From contig JAJTFM010000073.1 in NCBI GenBank assembly GCA_021298575.1, positions 1 through 36,021 of the forward strand: a stretch of DNA of 36,021 nt. Reading direction: 5' to 3'. The notes beneath the pieces were generated by a model, which was not told the origin of the DNA, did not search any database, and saw nothing but the letters and a program-made list of their open reading frames with translations. Positions 25,000 to 32,465 of the stretch are shown piece after piece. Within the stretch, counting starts at the first letter, position 1, and every line of letters begins with the position of its first letter. The stretch comes from Saprospiraceae bacterium. Its GTDB lineage: Bacteria; Bacteroidota; Bacteroidia; Chitinophagales; Saprospiraceae. Both the position numbers and the translations under genes were made by a program.

Positions 25000-25671
25000 C
25001 TATTTCCTCTTCAAACCAAAAGAATACCCGATGCTGATATTGTAAATAAAAGGTTTAAAGCCCGGACCAGCATCCAGCGTTTTTATTACCTCATTTTTTA
25101 CTGTATACTTGTTCAGGTATGTAAAACCGTCACTTCCAAGGGTAGAAGATATCGTTGGCCAAAAACGGATACTCGGGGAAATCATTATTCCTTTCAAAAA
25201 AGAGTTGTTGTTTTTGAAGGGCTGATAATGGCCATAAACTCCAATACCAAGGCTCATGGTGTTGTATGCGGTAATTTGGTTCGAACCGTTCTGCGCTTCA
25301 TCATCATAATAAAATTCAAAGCGATGCCATTTCGGTTCAATTCTCACATTTACCCATTCTCTCAAACGATAACCGATTCCAAAACCGGTTGTGAAAGGCA
25401 TATGGACGGCAACACCTTGTTCCCTTAAGTCAGGTGTCACCGTTGTTCCGGATAAATCCAGCGAAGCACCATGCGAATAACCAAAAATCAAACGATTGTG
25501 AATGTAGTTTCCTTCGATATTAAAACCATTCGCAAAAACGGGTTGGATAACTCCCAAAACAACGTTTGCCTTTTTTTCGGTTTTCCATTCTTGGGCATTG
25601 GATTGAATGACAATCGAGCTCAAAACAATGATTAACATTGACCTGGTTGAAACATTTGATTTGATTTTCAT
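25000..25671 (-). CDS. Outer-membrane beta-barrel-type protein, function unknown
   Basis: A 223-residue protein with a signal peptide (about residues 1-26, ending SNAQ). The rest consists of alternating polar and aromatic strands typical of a small outer-membrane barrel, for example FGIGYRLREWVNVRIEPKWH and the last strand FIYNISIGYSFGLKRK. I do not recognise a named family; PorT-like or DUF3575-like barrels look similar. It starts 27 bases after the stop of the upstream gene of related character, so the two form an operon. The AT-rich composition is shared with that gene and the SDR. Confidence 0.8.
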   Translation of the reverse strand: MKIKSNVSTRSMLIIVLSSIVIQSNAQEWKTEKKANVVLGVIQPVFANGFNIEGNYIHNRLIFGYSHGASLDLSGTTVTPDLREQGVAVHMPFTTGFGIGYRLREWVNVRIEPKWHRFEFYYDDEAQNGSNQITAYNTMSLGIGVYGHYQPFKNNNSFLKGIMISPSIRFWPTISSTLGSDGFTYLNKYTVKNEVIKTLDAGPGFKPFIYNISIGYSFGLKRK

Positions 25672-25698
25672 GGTAATGTTTAATTTTTTAATTTGAGT

Positions 25699-26265
25699 TT
25701 AAAAATTATACCCAAACCTCAATGAACCCAACATAAAAGGCGTTTCGCCTACTTCTTTGGTTAAGGTTTCATCTTCGTAAATAGGCCATGGATTTGATTT
25801 GTAGAGGACTTGAGCAACGCCAAATTGCGGCAGGATATACAATTTCTTTTTAGCAAACTCAAATTTATATCCGATATATCCTGTAACTAACCAATCGAAG
25901 CTTTTGTAATTTTTTCCAGTGGTTACGTGATTTTGCAATACTCCCATGCCGGTAGTTTGACAATATTCAAGATGAAGACCTTTCCAAAAATATTGCCTGT
26001 ATCCACTGGCGATGCTGTAATCGGCAAAGCGACCTTCTGTGGCACGTTCTTGTGGGAAATCGATACTTATTCCTCCGTAAATATCTCCGCGCATGTCCCC
26101 TTTTTGCCAAAGTTTAACGGTGACGTGTGTCCTTGTAGCGCCCGGAAAGAATGGCCAGAGAATATCGGTTTCAATGGCGTATCTACTTGCTCTTTGTCCT
26201 TCTTGAGCGAATATTGCTGTAGCCAGTGCACTGACTATTCCAAAAACGAGAACTGCTTTTTTCAT
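25699..26265 (-). CDS. Small outer-membrane-type protein, function unknown
   Basis: A 188-residue protein. The start at 26265 gives a clear signal peptide (MKKAVLVFGIVSALATAIFAQ); the frame is open further upstream to 26430 but without export features. The mature part is beta-rich with many aromatic residues (FPGATRTHVTVKLWQKGDMR, WLVTGYIGYKFEF) and ends in a C-terminal Phe (LGSLRFGYNF), typical of outer-membrane barrels. It is first in an operon with the gene at 25000-25671 and divergent from a Crp-type regulator, which may control it. No family assigned. Confidence 0.78.
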   Translation of the reverse strand: MKKAVLVFGIVSALATAIFAQEGQRASRYAIETDILWPFFPGATRTHVTVKLWQKGDMRGDIYGGISIDFPQERATEGRFADYSIASGYRQYFWKGLHLEYCQTTGMGVLQNHVTTGKNYKSFDWLVTGYIGYKFEFAKKKLYILPQFGVAQVLYKSNPWPIYEDETLTKEVGETPFMLGSLRFGYNF

Positions 26266-26549
26266 TTTTTTGCATTTTGATTCCTTCTGCAAAGATTTCT
26301 GATCGAAATTGGCAAGACACTGAACAATTGTTAAGAAATACTTCTCGCCATATTGAGATACCTGGATTATAGCCTGCTGAAAACCAATTTGATAAAGTGT
26401 ATTGTCAGATTGGCTGTAAAGAATTGACAATAAGATACAGTAGTTTACTTTGTTGTGCGCGCTCGTTGCTTCATCCGTTACCTTTGTCAGGATGTCATCT
26501 TCAGGGAGTTTCGCGCTTTAATGTTCAAAAACATACCAACAAAAGTGGA

Positions 26550-27140
26550 ATGACGGAATTAACAGCAAACATCAACCGGATAGTCAGTTTGACAACAGAC
26601 GAAAAAGTTGCCATAGAAAAGGCTTTTGTTGCCGTGGAGATATCAAAAGGCAGTCTGTGGGTAAAACAGGGCGGGGTATGTGACCAGGTGGCATACGTTG
26701 TGTCCGGAAAGCTTCGCAACTATCGTATTGATGAAGAAGGCAATGAAGTAACCTGCTTTTTTGTGATGCCGGATACTTTCGTTTCTGCATTCACCAGTTT
26801 TTTGACGAACACGCCAACGACTGAAAGTATTTCAGCACTGGAAGACACCGTGCTCCGGGTGATAACCAAAAAGACTTTGGAAGACCTGTCTGATCAGATT
26901 CCGAAAATACATGTTTTCAGGCGAATAATAGCAGAGAATCTTTTCATTACCATGGAAAAAAGAATCGCCATGCTGCAGTCACAGTCAGCTCATGAACGTG
27001 ATGAGAAAATGCTGAAAGAAAACCCGGAAATTATCCTGAACGTACCCCTTCAATATACGGCTTCGTTTCTGGGTGTCACGCCTCAGCACCTGAGCAGGTT
27101 AAGAAAGGAGTTGCTGAGGAAGTGTGTTCATAGTCCATAA
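26550..27140 (+). CDS. Crp/Fnr-superfamily transcriptional regulator
   Basis: A 196-residue regulator. The ATG at 26550 starts MTELTANINRIVSLT; an open frame to 26397 lacks family sequence. The cNMP-binding-like domain spans about residues 20-110 (GSLWVKQGGVCDQVAYVVSG and YRIDEEGNEVTCFFVMP), and the winged helix includes LQYTASFLGVTPQHLSRLRK. The last few residues (after LLRK) seem to come from the adjoining IS5 remnant, since the transposase fragment on the other strand runs into this end. It is divergent from the small outer-membrane protein operon, with 284 bases between in which I see no clear operator. Confidence 0.88.
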   Translation: MTELTANINRIVSLTTDEKVAIEKAFVAVEISKGSLWVKQGGVCDQVAYVVSGKLRNYRIDEEGNEVTCFFVMPDTFVSAFTSFLTNTPTTESISALEDTVLRVITKKTLEDLSDQIPKIHVFRRIIAENLFITMEKRIAMLQSQSAHERDEKMLKENPEIILNVPLQYTASFLGVTPQHLSRLRKELLRKCVHSP

Positions 27141-27525
27141 CAACTCTTGTGAAGAAATTTAGCCAGGCAAACGTTCTCTCAACCACCCGGCGTTTCGCTT
27201 CGACGGCAAAGCCTTTGGTACCTTTTGGTATGATGGGAGTTTCAAAAACAAGCCCCATTATTTCCACTGCCTCTGCAAACGATCCCCGATAGACCTTATC
27301 ACCCATTATTTTCTTCACACCGGGTATTTGCTCTGTAATATTTTCCAGAAGTCCAATTCCTTCGACTCCGTCATGTTGAGTGTTTGGCACAGTTGTTCGA
27401 ATATACTTTTCCACTGGTCATCGGTGAGCCGTTCAAATTGCGGTTGCATATCAAATAAGTTTGGACGCTTACAAGATACGCCGATGGCCACTTTTTTACT
27501 GAATTAACTTTTTGAACATACTCTA
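27118..27525 (-). mobile_element. IS5-family insertion sequence remnant
   Basis: About 400 bases of a transposon that would be 800-1000 bases when intact. It carries two pieces of one transposase in different frames (start codon at 27449, minus strand). The bases TTAACTTTTTGAACATACTC near 27504-27523 look like the outer end. The other end is missing: the transposase stops being recognisable where the Crp-type gene ends. I could not find a second inverted repeat or a target duplication. Confidence 0.75.
27124..27449 (-). pseudogene. IS5-family transposase, internally deleted and truncated
   Basis: From the ATG at 27449 the N-terminal domain reads MQPQFERLTDDQWKSIFEQL, then the frame stops at 27315. 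A second frame carries the late part of the protein: HDGVEGIGLLENI, KKIMGDKVYRGSFAEAVEI, KGTKGFAVEAKRR, VVERTFAWLNFF and VVMDYEHT. The middle (roughly 100 or more residues, including the first catalytic Asp) and the last residues are gone. DDE chemistry is therefore impossible. The deletion junction is near 27375. Confidence 0.8.
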
Positions 27526-27530
27526 AAACC

Positions 27531-29126
27531 ATGCGCACAACAATACTTTTCGCATTTGTAGCCCTTGTCGGGCTTTCCGCCTTGGCACAACCTGGCAGCA
27601 CATTTACCACCTCCTTTGACCCCAACCCGCAGAACATGTTTCAGGCAGACAAAGGATACCTCCTGTGGAGCATCGGAAAATATGTGTATGTCATAAACGG
27701 GTTCATAAAAAACGGCAATTCAGATAGGAAAAATCAAGTTTACATGATTGATGCTGATACCCGCCAAATCATCAAAGAAATCGAATTCGATGGCCCACAG
27801 GGCGATATGGCCATTACAGCTTACTGGATCACATCAGACGGGTATATCCTGCTCAGCGGGGAGTGGCGTGACAAAGCCGCCAACTTTACCATGCGGATGT
27901 TCCTGGCCAAGCTGAATCCCGACTTGGAGATTGTCTGGATAAATTATTACCCAGACCTGAGCGCGAACTACTTGTACAGCGAGGGAATAACGGAGACTGC
28001 CAATGGGAATTATTTCTTATACCTGGTCGAGGCCCCAGCGCCTGAGCCGCATCCCACATCGGAACTCAGCGTGGTAAAGACAGACACATCGGGCACTATC
28101 CTTATGTACAAGATACTTACAGATACCTTTACACAAACAGCAGGGTATGGGGACATCACGCCTACCGATGACGGATTTTTTTTGATCAGTTCCTTTGCAA
28201 TTGATTATTATTATCACCCCGTATTGGGTACATACCGGTATATCGCTTTCCTGCACAAAATTGACGCTGCCGGCAACCAATTGTGGACAAGATCCTTGAA
28301 TTATGCCAAAATAGACAACCAGCCACCCCATTCAACATCCCTTGCCGGTGGCAGTGGCACCGTCGTCTGGATGAAGGACACCATTACCGTTGACCCGGAA
28401 ATCGCCTGGAACTTCATCTTGCTCTACGGTTTTGACAGTGCCGGAAATATAGTGTGGACGCACGAATGGAACAAATGGCCTTACAAGATAATTACCAGCA
28501 TCAAGGAGGCAAACAACGGCGATATAATTGGCACCGGCTTTTACAGTGCTGGAGGACTCCCCAACAAAGGGAAAGGCATGGTTTTCCTTTTGTCCAACAG
28601 CGGGGAACTGTACTGGGAGCGGTTTTACTCCGACTCGCTGCTGCGCCCCTGGGCACCGCAGATGGAACTGCTTGATGTGTGCGAGATGGAAGATGGGCGC
28701 ATCGCCGCCACCGGGCTCGTGTTCGACTACAACGGAGAGGGGGTGCCATGGAACCCTAATGTCGTGTTGCTAGTCATAGATTCCGAAGGCTGTTTCGTGC
28801 CGGGCTGTGCCGGAACCACACAGTATGTCACTGCCACATCTGAGCCGATCTTCAAATTCGACAACCTGCCTGCTCTCGGCTTCAGTCCTAACCCCTCTTC
28901 TGGGCCAACCCTTGTTTCCCTGCCCGAATCGCTGGCTGCGGCAGGTGGTGCTTTTGAACTTAGGTGCTATGCCGCCAATGGTCAGTTGCTAGAGCGCTAC
29001 GACTGGCCTTCGGGCGCTCCCAGCCTGCAAATAAACGAGCAAAGGGCAGACGGGCTTTGCTATCTCTTTTTATATGACAAAAGGGGGCTCCCCGTCGCCT
29101 CCGGCAAGGTATTTTTCCAACGCTAA
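27531..29126 (+). CDS. Secreted protein with T9SS-like C-terminal domain, function unknown
   Basis: A 531-residue exported protein. The signal peptide is MRTTILFAFVALVGLSALAQ. The body contains repeated beta-propeller-like units in which a value is reported and compared (phrases such as GNYFLYLVEA, GFFLISSFAID, GDIIGTGFYSAGG, GRIAATGLVFD), resembling proteins annotated as T9SS cargos with delta-60-repeat-like propellers. The C-terminal 80 residues form a sorting domain (LGFSPNPSSGPTLVSLPES, LRCYAANGQLLERYDW, GLPVASGKVFFQR). Its ATG is only about 6 bases from the IS5 remnant, so its original promoter has probably been replaced. The next gene, another T9SS protein, starts 12 bases after the stop. 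Confidence 0.85.
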   Translation: MRTTILFAFVALVGLSALAQPGSTFTTSFDPNPQNMFQADKGYLLWSIGKYVYVINGFIKNGNSDRKNQVYMIDADTRQIIKEIEFDGPQGDMAITAYWITSDGYILLSGEWRDKAANFTMRMFLAKLNPDLEIVWINYYPDLSANYLYSEGITETANGNYFLYLVEAPAPEPHPTSELSVVKTDTSGTILMYKILTDTFTQTAGYGDITPTDDGFFLISSFAIDYYYHPVLGTYRYIAFLHKIDAAGNQLWTRSLNYAKIDNQPPHSTSLAGGSGTVVWMKDTITVDPEIAWNFILLYGFDSAGNIVWTHEWNKWPYKIITSIKEANNGDIIGTGFYSAGGLPNKGKGMVFLLSNSGELYWERFYSDSLLRPWAPQMELLDVCEMEDGRIAATGLVFDYNGEGVPWNPNVVLLVIDSEGCFVPGCAGTTQYVTATSEPIFKFDNLPALGFSPNPSSGPTLVSLPESLAAAGGAFELRCYAANGQLLERYDWPSGAPSLQINEQRADGLCYLFLYDKRGLPVASGKVFFQR

Positions 29127-29138
29127 AACGTAACGGTC

Positions 29139-29588
29139 ATGAAAAAGACTCGAATATTATGGGTGCTTGCCGCCTTTCAGTTGTTTTCCCGCGCCAGTGC
29201 GCAGGTCACGGATTTCGCCCCCGTCGGCGCAAAATGGTACTACAGCGAGCAAGCGTTCTTTCCGCCCCCTTATGGAGAATTTCCGCACGTTGTAGAGGTG
29301 GTAGGCAAGGAAATGTATCAGGGGAAACTGTGCAGCAAACTGACAGGGATTGGCACGGCATTCCCCAATCCGGCAAAAGACCTTATCCATGTCCAGATCG
29401 CGACCGATGTGCGCAATTGCTTCTTTAGGTTATTTCACCAAACAGGTCAGCTTGTGCACCAAACAAATGTTAGGGTCGGAATGAATATAATAGAAACGAC
29501 CGGCCTGAATCCAGGGCTGTATGTCTGGGAAATATTCCATGAAGACAAGCCTGTGAAACATGGTCGGATTGCGATAGGCCTCAAATAG
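29139..29588 (+). CDS. Shrunken T9SS cargo: signal peptide, short start and sorting domain only
   Basis: A 149-residue protein. The signal peptide (about 1-21, ending ASAQ) is followed by DFAPVGAKWYYSE and about 45 residues that resemble the opening of larger T9SS-secreted proteins. At GIGTAFPNPAKDLIHVQ it passes straight into a sorting domain (FHQTGQLVHQTNVRVG, LNPGLYVWEI, end KHGRIAIGLK). Larger relatives have a long middle region between these parts, so an in-frame deletion is likely. The product would be a secreted peptide with little besides its export signals. It is in an operon with the preceding cargo gene. Confidence 0.78.
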   Translation: MKKTRILWVLAAFQLFSRASAQVTDFAPVGAKWYYSEQAFFPPPYGEFPHVVEVVGKEMYQGKLCSKLTGIGTAFPNPAKDLIHVQIATDVRNCFFRLFHQTGQLVHQTNVRVGMNIIETTGLNPGLYVWEIFHEDKPVKHGRIAIGLK

Positions 29589-29626
29589 TGCAACATAAGG
29601 CGCAATTGATGACATGGCACTACTAC

Positions 29627-29740
29627 GAGCTTGTTCAGGATTCTCTCGCCGAGTCAAAAACGGCTCATTTTTCGCCATTTTTCACCTTTTTTCAGTTACG
29701 TAGCACCGGCTATGCGCCTTCAAAAACGCAAAAACTGACA
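29627..29740 (+). repeat. Repeat family copy D (114 bp, full length)
   Basis: Starts GAGCTTGTTCAGGATTCTCT and ends CGCAAAAACTGACA. It differs from the copy at 32466-32579 at only two positions. It lies 39 bases after the shrunken T9SS cargo stop, in the sense orientation. No terminal inverted repeats are seen. It contains T-rich runs (CATTTTTCGCCATTTTTCAC) that could act in termination or RNA stability. Confidence 0.9.
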
Positions 29741-29833
29741 CAGTGGCTCTGGTGGGTAGAGGATAGTTCAAATGGCCAATACAGCATGAACGCGACAATT
29801 TGTAACGCACCCGATTTGCCGGAGTCAGGGTTT

Positions 29834-30175
29834 CTAATCAACAGATTCAGCCACCGCGAATTCCTGTCCCCACTGATGAAGTGACCGGATACTGGGAAGC
29901 AATTTCTCACCCTTGGCCGTGAGTGTGTATTCCACCGTTGGGGGTACCGTCGCAAATACTTCGCGCGTGACTATTCCGTTAGCTTCCAGGTTTTTCAACT
30001 CCTTGACCAGCATTCTGGTGTTGATGCCCTCCACCGTTCGCTCAATTTCCCTGAAACGCATCTTGCCCTTCGACAGGTTGTATATGATTGGCATGGCCCA
30101 TTTTCCGCCAATGATATCAAGTACATCCTTCAGGCTGCAAGTATTTTGAGCATTGGTCGCATTATTTTTTTTCAT
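29834..30175 (-). CDS. HxlR-family transcriptional regulator
   Basis: A 113-residue winged-helix regulator, normally a dimer that responds to redox or reactive electrophiles. The signature runs CSLKDVLDIIGGKWAMPIIY (the conserved Cys precedes the helix), followed by GKMRFREIERTVEGINTRML and LEANGIVTREVF, with the wing PPTVEYTLTAKGEKLLP. Length is standard. It is divergent from the Old Yellow Enzyme gene, the common arrangement in which HxlR represses the oxidoreductase. Confidence 0.93.
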   Translation of the reverse strand: MKKNNATNAQNTCSLKDVLDIIGGKWAMPIIYNLSKGKMRFREIERTVEGINTRMLVKELKNLEANGIVTREVFATVPPTVEYTLTAKGEKLLPSIRSLHQWGQEFAVAESVD

Positions 30176-30200
30176 AACAGACTGATTTTGTGCATTACTG

Positions 30201-30220
30201 TACTATAGGTTACTACTATA
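30201..30220. promoter_or_regulatory. Candidate HxlR operator between divergent genes
   Basis: TACTATA occurs twice (30201-30207 and 30214-30220), 13 bases start to start, in the 120-base divergent region and just upstream of the OYE promoter. The surrounding sequence also has partial dyad symmetry. The assignment is by position only. Confidence 0.3.
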
Positions 30221-30235
30221 CACAAGTGTAACTAC

Positions 30236-30267
30236 TTGCAAAAGTAAAGCATTGGAGTCTATTTTTG
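30236..30267 (+). promoter_or_regulatory. Predicted promoter of the OYE gene
   Basis: TTG at 30236-30238, 21 bases, then TATTTTTG at 30260-30267, matching the Bacteroidota pattern. The start codon at 30296 leaves a leader of about 20 bases. Confidence 0.65.
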
Positions 30268-30295
30268 TAGCTCAAAATTTAAAAAACACAAAAAG

Positions 30296-31051
30296 ATGAA
30301 ATTACTGGAACAGGCAAACCTGGGTAATATGGTCCTGAAAAACAGCATGGCGATGGCTCCGATGACGCGCTCCCGCGCGGGAATGGATGGAGTAGTCGGA
30401 GACTCGACGGTTTTGTACTACAGGCAAAGAGCAAGTGCAGGACTCATTATCAGCGAGGCAATCAATATCAGCAAACAGGCCACAGGCAGCCCGCTTACTC
30501 CCGGAATTTATACGCAGGATCAAATAAATGCCTGGAAAAAAGTTACCCGGGCTGTACATGAAGAAGGAGGGGTCATATATGCACAACTTTGGCATACAGG
30601 GCGGGTGGGACACTCGCTTGTCAAGCATGGAGAACAACCGGTTTCGGCTTCAGCTCTGGGCATTCAAGGGCAACAGCATTTTACGATGGAGGGAATGAAA
30701 GATTATGAAACACCAAGAGCATTAACCATTGAGGAAATCAAACAAATTATTCAGGACTACAAACAAGCAGCGATTAACGCTGTGGAAGCGGGCTTTGACG
30801 GTGTAGAACTGCATGCAGCATTTGGCTATTTGCCCGACCAGTTTTTGGCAGACAGTTCAAATCTCCGCAATGATGAATATGGCGGGAGCATGGAAAATCG
30901 AAACCGTTTTGTTTTGGAGGTAATGCAGGAAATGGTTGCTGCCGTTGGTGAAAACAAGGCTGCTATTCGTTTGTCGCCCACCAGCACGTACAACAATATA
31001 TCACATCAGCAGCCCGTTGAACAGTTCACGGCACTGATTATCCATTTTTAA
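30296..31051 (+). CDS. Old Yellow Enzyme-type NADH:flavin oxidoreductase, C-terminally truncated
   Basis: FMN-dependent ene-reductase (OYE/NemA type) acting on activated alkenes. The 251 residues have the N-terminal MAMAPMTRSRAG, AQLWHTGRVGH, the catalytic region GFDGVELHAAFGYLPDQFL and YGGSMENRNRF, then stop after FTALIIHF. Intact relatives have about 355-370 residues; the missing third holds the last barrel strands and the FMN-phosphate-binding part. The protein is therefore unlikely to bind FMN normally. Removing one T from the run at 31047-31051 would read on into HFNKNN but would then enter the next gene, so sequence has been lost, not merely shifted. In the family, the HAAxGYLxxQF segment usually has His or Asn before GY, and here it is Phe. 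Confidence 0.85.
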   Translation: MKLLEQANLGNMVLKNSMAMAPMTRSRAGMDGVVGDSTVLYYRQRASAGLIISEAINISKQATGSPLTPGIYTQDQINAWKKVTRAVHEEGGVIYAQLWHTGRVGHSLVKHGEQPVSASALGIQGQQHFTMEGMKDYETPRALTIEEIKQIIQDYKQAAINAVEAGFDGVELHAAFGYLPDQFLADSSNLRNDEYGGSMENRNRFVLEVMQEMVAAVGENKAAIRLSPTSTYNNISHQQPVEQFTALIIHF

Positions 31052-31061
31052 CAAGAACAAC

Positions 31062-31328
31062 ATGAACATGATTCAGGCAATTTTGACCATTGACACGGAT
31101 AACATTCCGGAAAACTTTCAGGAAATAATAAAACACGAGCAGGAGGTTGTGGCCAGATGGAAAGAGGAAGGTATTCTGGAGCATCTCTTTCTGAGACCAA
31201 CCAGAAATGGCGCCGTGCTGATTTTCAGGGAGGCAGATGAAGAAAAAGTAAAAAAACTGATGGAATCGCTTCCACTGTACAAGCTGAAGAAGAGCGTGGA
31301 ATACCTGAGCCTGATAAAACAGTTTTGA
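31062..31328 (+). CDS. YciI/muconolactone-isomerase-like small protein
   Basis: An 88-residue protein with a predicted ferredoxin-like alpha/beta fold, resembling the muconolactone delta-isomerase or YCII superfamily. Visible marks are AILTIDTDNIPENFQEIIKH, ARWKEEGILEHLFLR, GAVLIFREADEEKVKKLMES and LPLYKLKKSVEYLSL. Proteins of this type often accompany HxlR/OYE-type oxidoreductases. It begins 10 bases after the OYE stop, and its start may be at 31062 or at the ATG three codons later. Reaction unknown. Confidence 0.78.
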   Translation: MNMIQAILTIDTDNIPENFQEIIKHEQEVVARWKEEGILEHLFLRPTRNGAVLIFREADEEKVKKLMESLPLYKLKKSVEYLSLIKQF

Positions 31329-31342
31329 TACGCTTTTGCCCC

Positions 31343-31373
31343 TTGTGTTGATCCATATTATCCCTTACCTTTG
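31343..31373 (+). promoter_or_regulatory. Predicted promoter of the Fic gene
   Basis: TTG at 31343-31345, 20 bases, then TACCTTTG at 31366-31373. This matches the Bacteroidota consensus and places the transcript start about 20 bases before the ATG at 31403. Confidence 0.7.
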
Positions 31374-31402
31374 TTTGAAGCGGTTCCACCCGCGAGCATA
31401 CA

Positions 31403-32455
31403 ATGGATACTTTTGAAGAATACCTCAGACAGGGAGAGCCGGACAAAGCGGAAAGAGCGGAAATCTGGAAAACGGCTATCGGCCTGCAGCAGGTTGATGG
31501 CCTTTCTACGTCTGTCTATCTCATCGAGACAGCCCGGCAGAATATTGAGGGGTATATAAGTATCGGAGAGGTAAAACAACTGATAGATAACTATTACAAA
31601 CAACATCCATCCAGTCATGAGGATAACCGTACGGAGGAAGCCGATAAAGTCTCTGCGCGTATCACCGAAATCCTGAGCGAAAAAACCTTCAATTTTTCGC
31701 CGGCGGAATATCTCGCAATCCACCGGCGGTTATTTCTTGGCATTTATCCTCACGCAGGAAAAATCAGAGACTATAACATTACGAAACAGGAGTGGGTATT
31801 GAACGGTGAAACGGTGCTTTACGGCAGCGCCGTGAGTTTGAAGGCAGCGCTGGAATATGATTTTCAACAGGAAAAACTATTCAGCTATGCCGGTTTGAGC
31901 CGGCAGGAAATAGTGGAGCATATCGCGCATTTTATCTCCTATTTGTGGCAAATTCATGTTTTCGGAGAGGGAAACACGAGAACAACAGCCATTTTTCTGA
32001 TAAAATACCTTCGGAAACTGGGCTTCAGGGAGGTGAACAATAAACTGTTCGCAAATCACTCGTGGTTTTTCCGAAACGCACTTGTAAGAGCCAACTATGA
32101 GGATTTGTCGGCCGGCATTCACAAAACCGACAAGTATCTCATACGGTTTCTGCTGAACCTCATTCATCACGAAAATCATCTGCTGAAGAACCGGGAACTC
32201 CATATTCTATACAAAGTCCCGGAAGGTGACACTGTAAATAACACGGATGACACTGTAAATGACACTGTAAAATCAGCATATAACACAGTGCTGGGCTTGA
32301 TAAGACAGGACAATACCATAACTGCTACCGAAATCAGCGATCGGCTGCGCATAAGCCTGAGTACGGCAAAACGAAGATTGAAGGAGTTGAGGGAGAAAGG
32401 TATCGTCAAACGGGAGGGCAGCGACAAAACGGGCAGCTGGAAAGTCATCCATTGA
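31403..32455 (+). CDS. Fic-family protein (AMPylase type) with C-terminal winged helix
   Basis: Predicted AMP-transferase that modifies a target protein hydroxyl using ATP. The 350 residues contain, in order, an N-terminal helical region (EEYLRQGEPDKAERAEIWKT, VDGLSTSVYLIETARQNIEG) like the inhibitory region of this Fic group, the Fic fold from about 95 to 250 and the active motif HVFGEGNTRTTA with catalytic H185. Position 6-7 of the motif is NT where the consensus has NG. A short repeated linker of the DTVN type is encoded near 32228-32270. The last 60 residues form a winged helix (ITATEISDRLRISLSTAKRR). No separate antitoxin gene adjoins. The DNA-binding tail suggests self-regulation, which is an inference. 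Confidence 0.9.
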   Translation: MDTFEEYLRQGEPDKAERAEIWKTAIGLQQVDGLSTSVYLIETARQNIEGYISIGEVKQLIDNYYKQHPSSHEDNRTEEADKVSARITEILSEKTFNFSPAEYLAIHRRLFLGIYPHAGKIRDYNITKQEWVLNGETVLYGSAVSLKAALEYDFQQEKLFSYAGLSRQEIVEHIAHFISYLWQIHVFGEGNTRTTAIFLIKYLRKLGFREVNNKLFANHSWFFRNALVRANYEDLSAGIHKTDKYLIRFLLNLIHHENHLLKNRELHILYKVPEGDTVNNTDDTVNDTVKSAYNTVLGLIRQDNTITATEISDRLRISLSTAKRRLKELREKGIVKREGSDKTGSWKVIH

Positions 32456-32465
32456 CATATTGTTA

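Noticed and set aside
29588..29884. Open frame of 98 codons running through repeat copy D
   Set aside because: Most of it is the repeat itself, which is also present after Fic with a different continuation; the frame also overlaps the HxlR 3' end. I treat it as repeat sequence, not a gene.
32228..32275. Short GACACTGTAAAT repeats as a CRISPR-like array
   Set aside because: The units are inside the Fic coding frame, are too short and lack spacers; they encode a repeated linker.
31403..32455. Fic as part of a two-gene toxin-antitoxin pair
   Set aside because: No small antitoxin gene adjoins it. The YciI-like gene upstream has its own fold and a promoter separates it from Fic.
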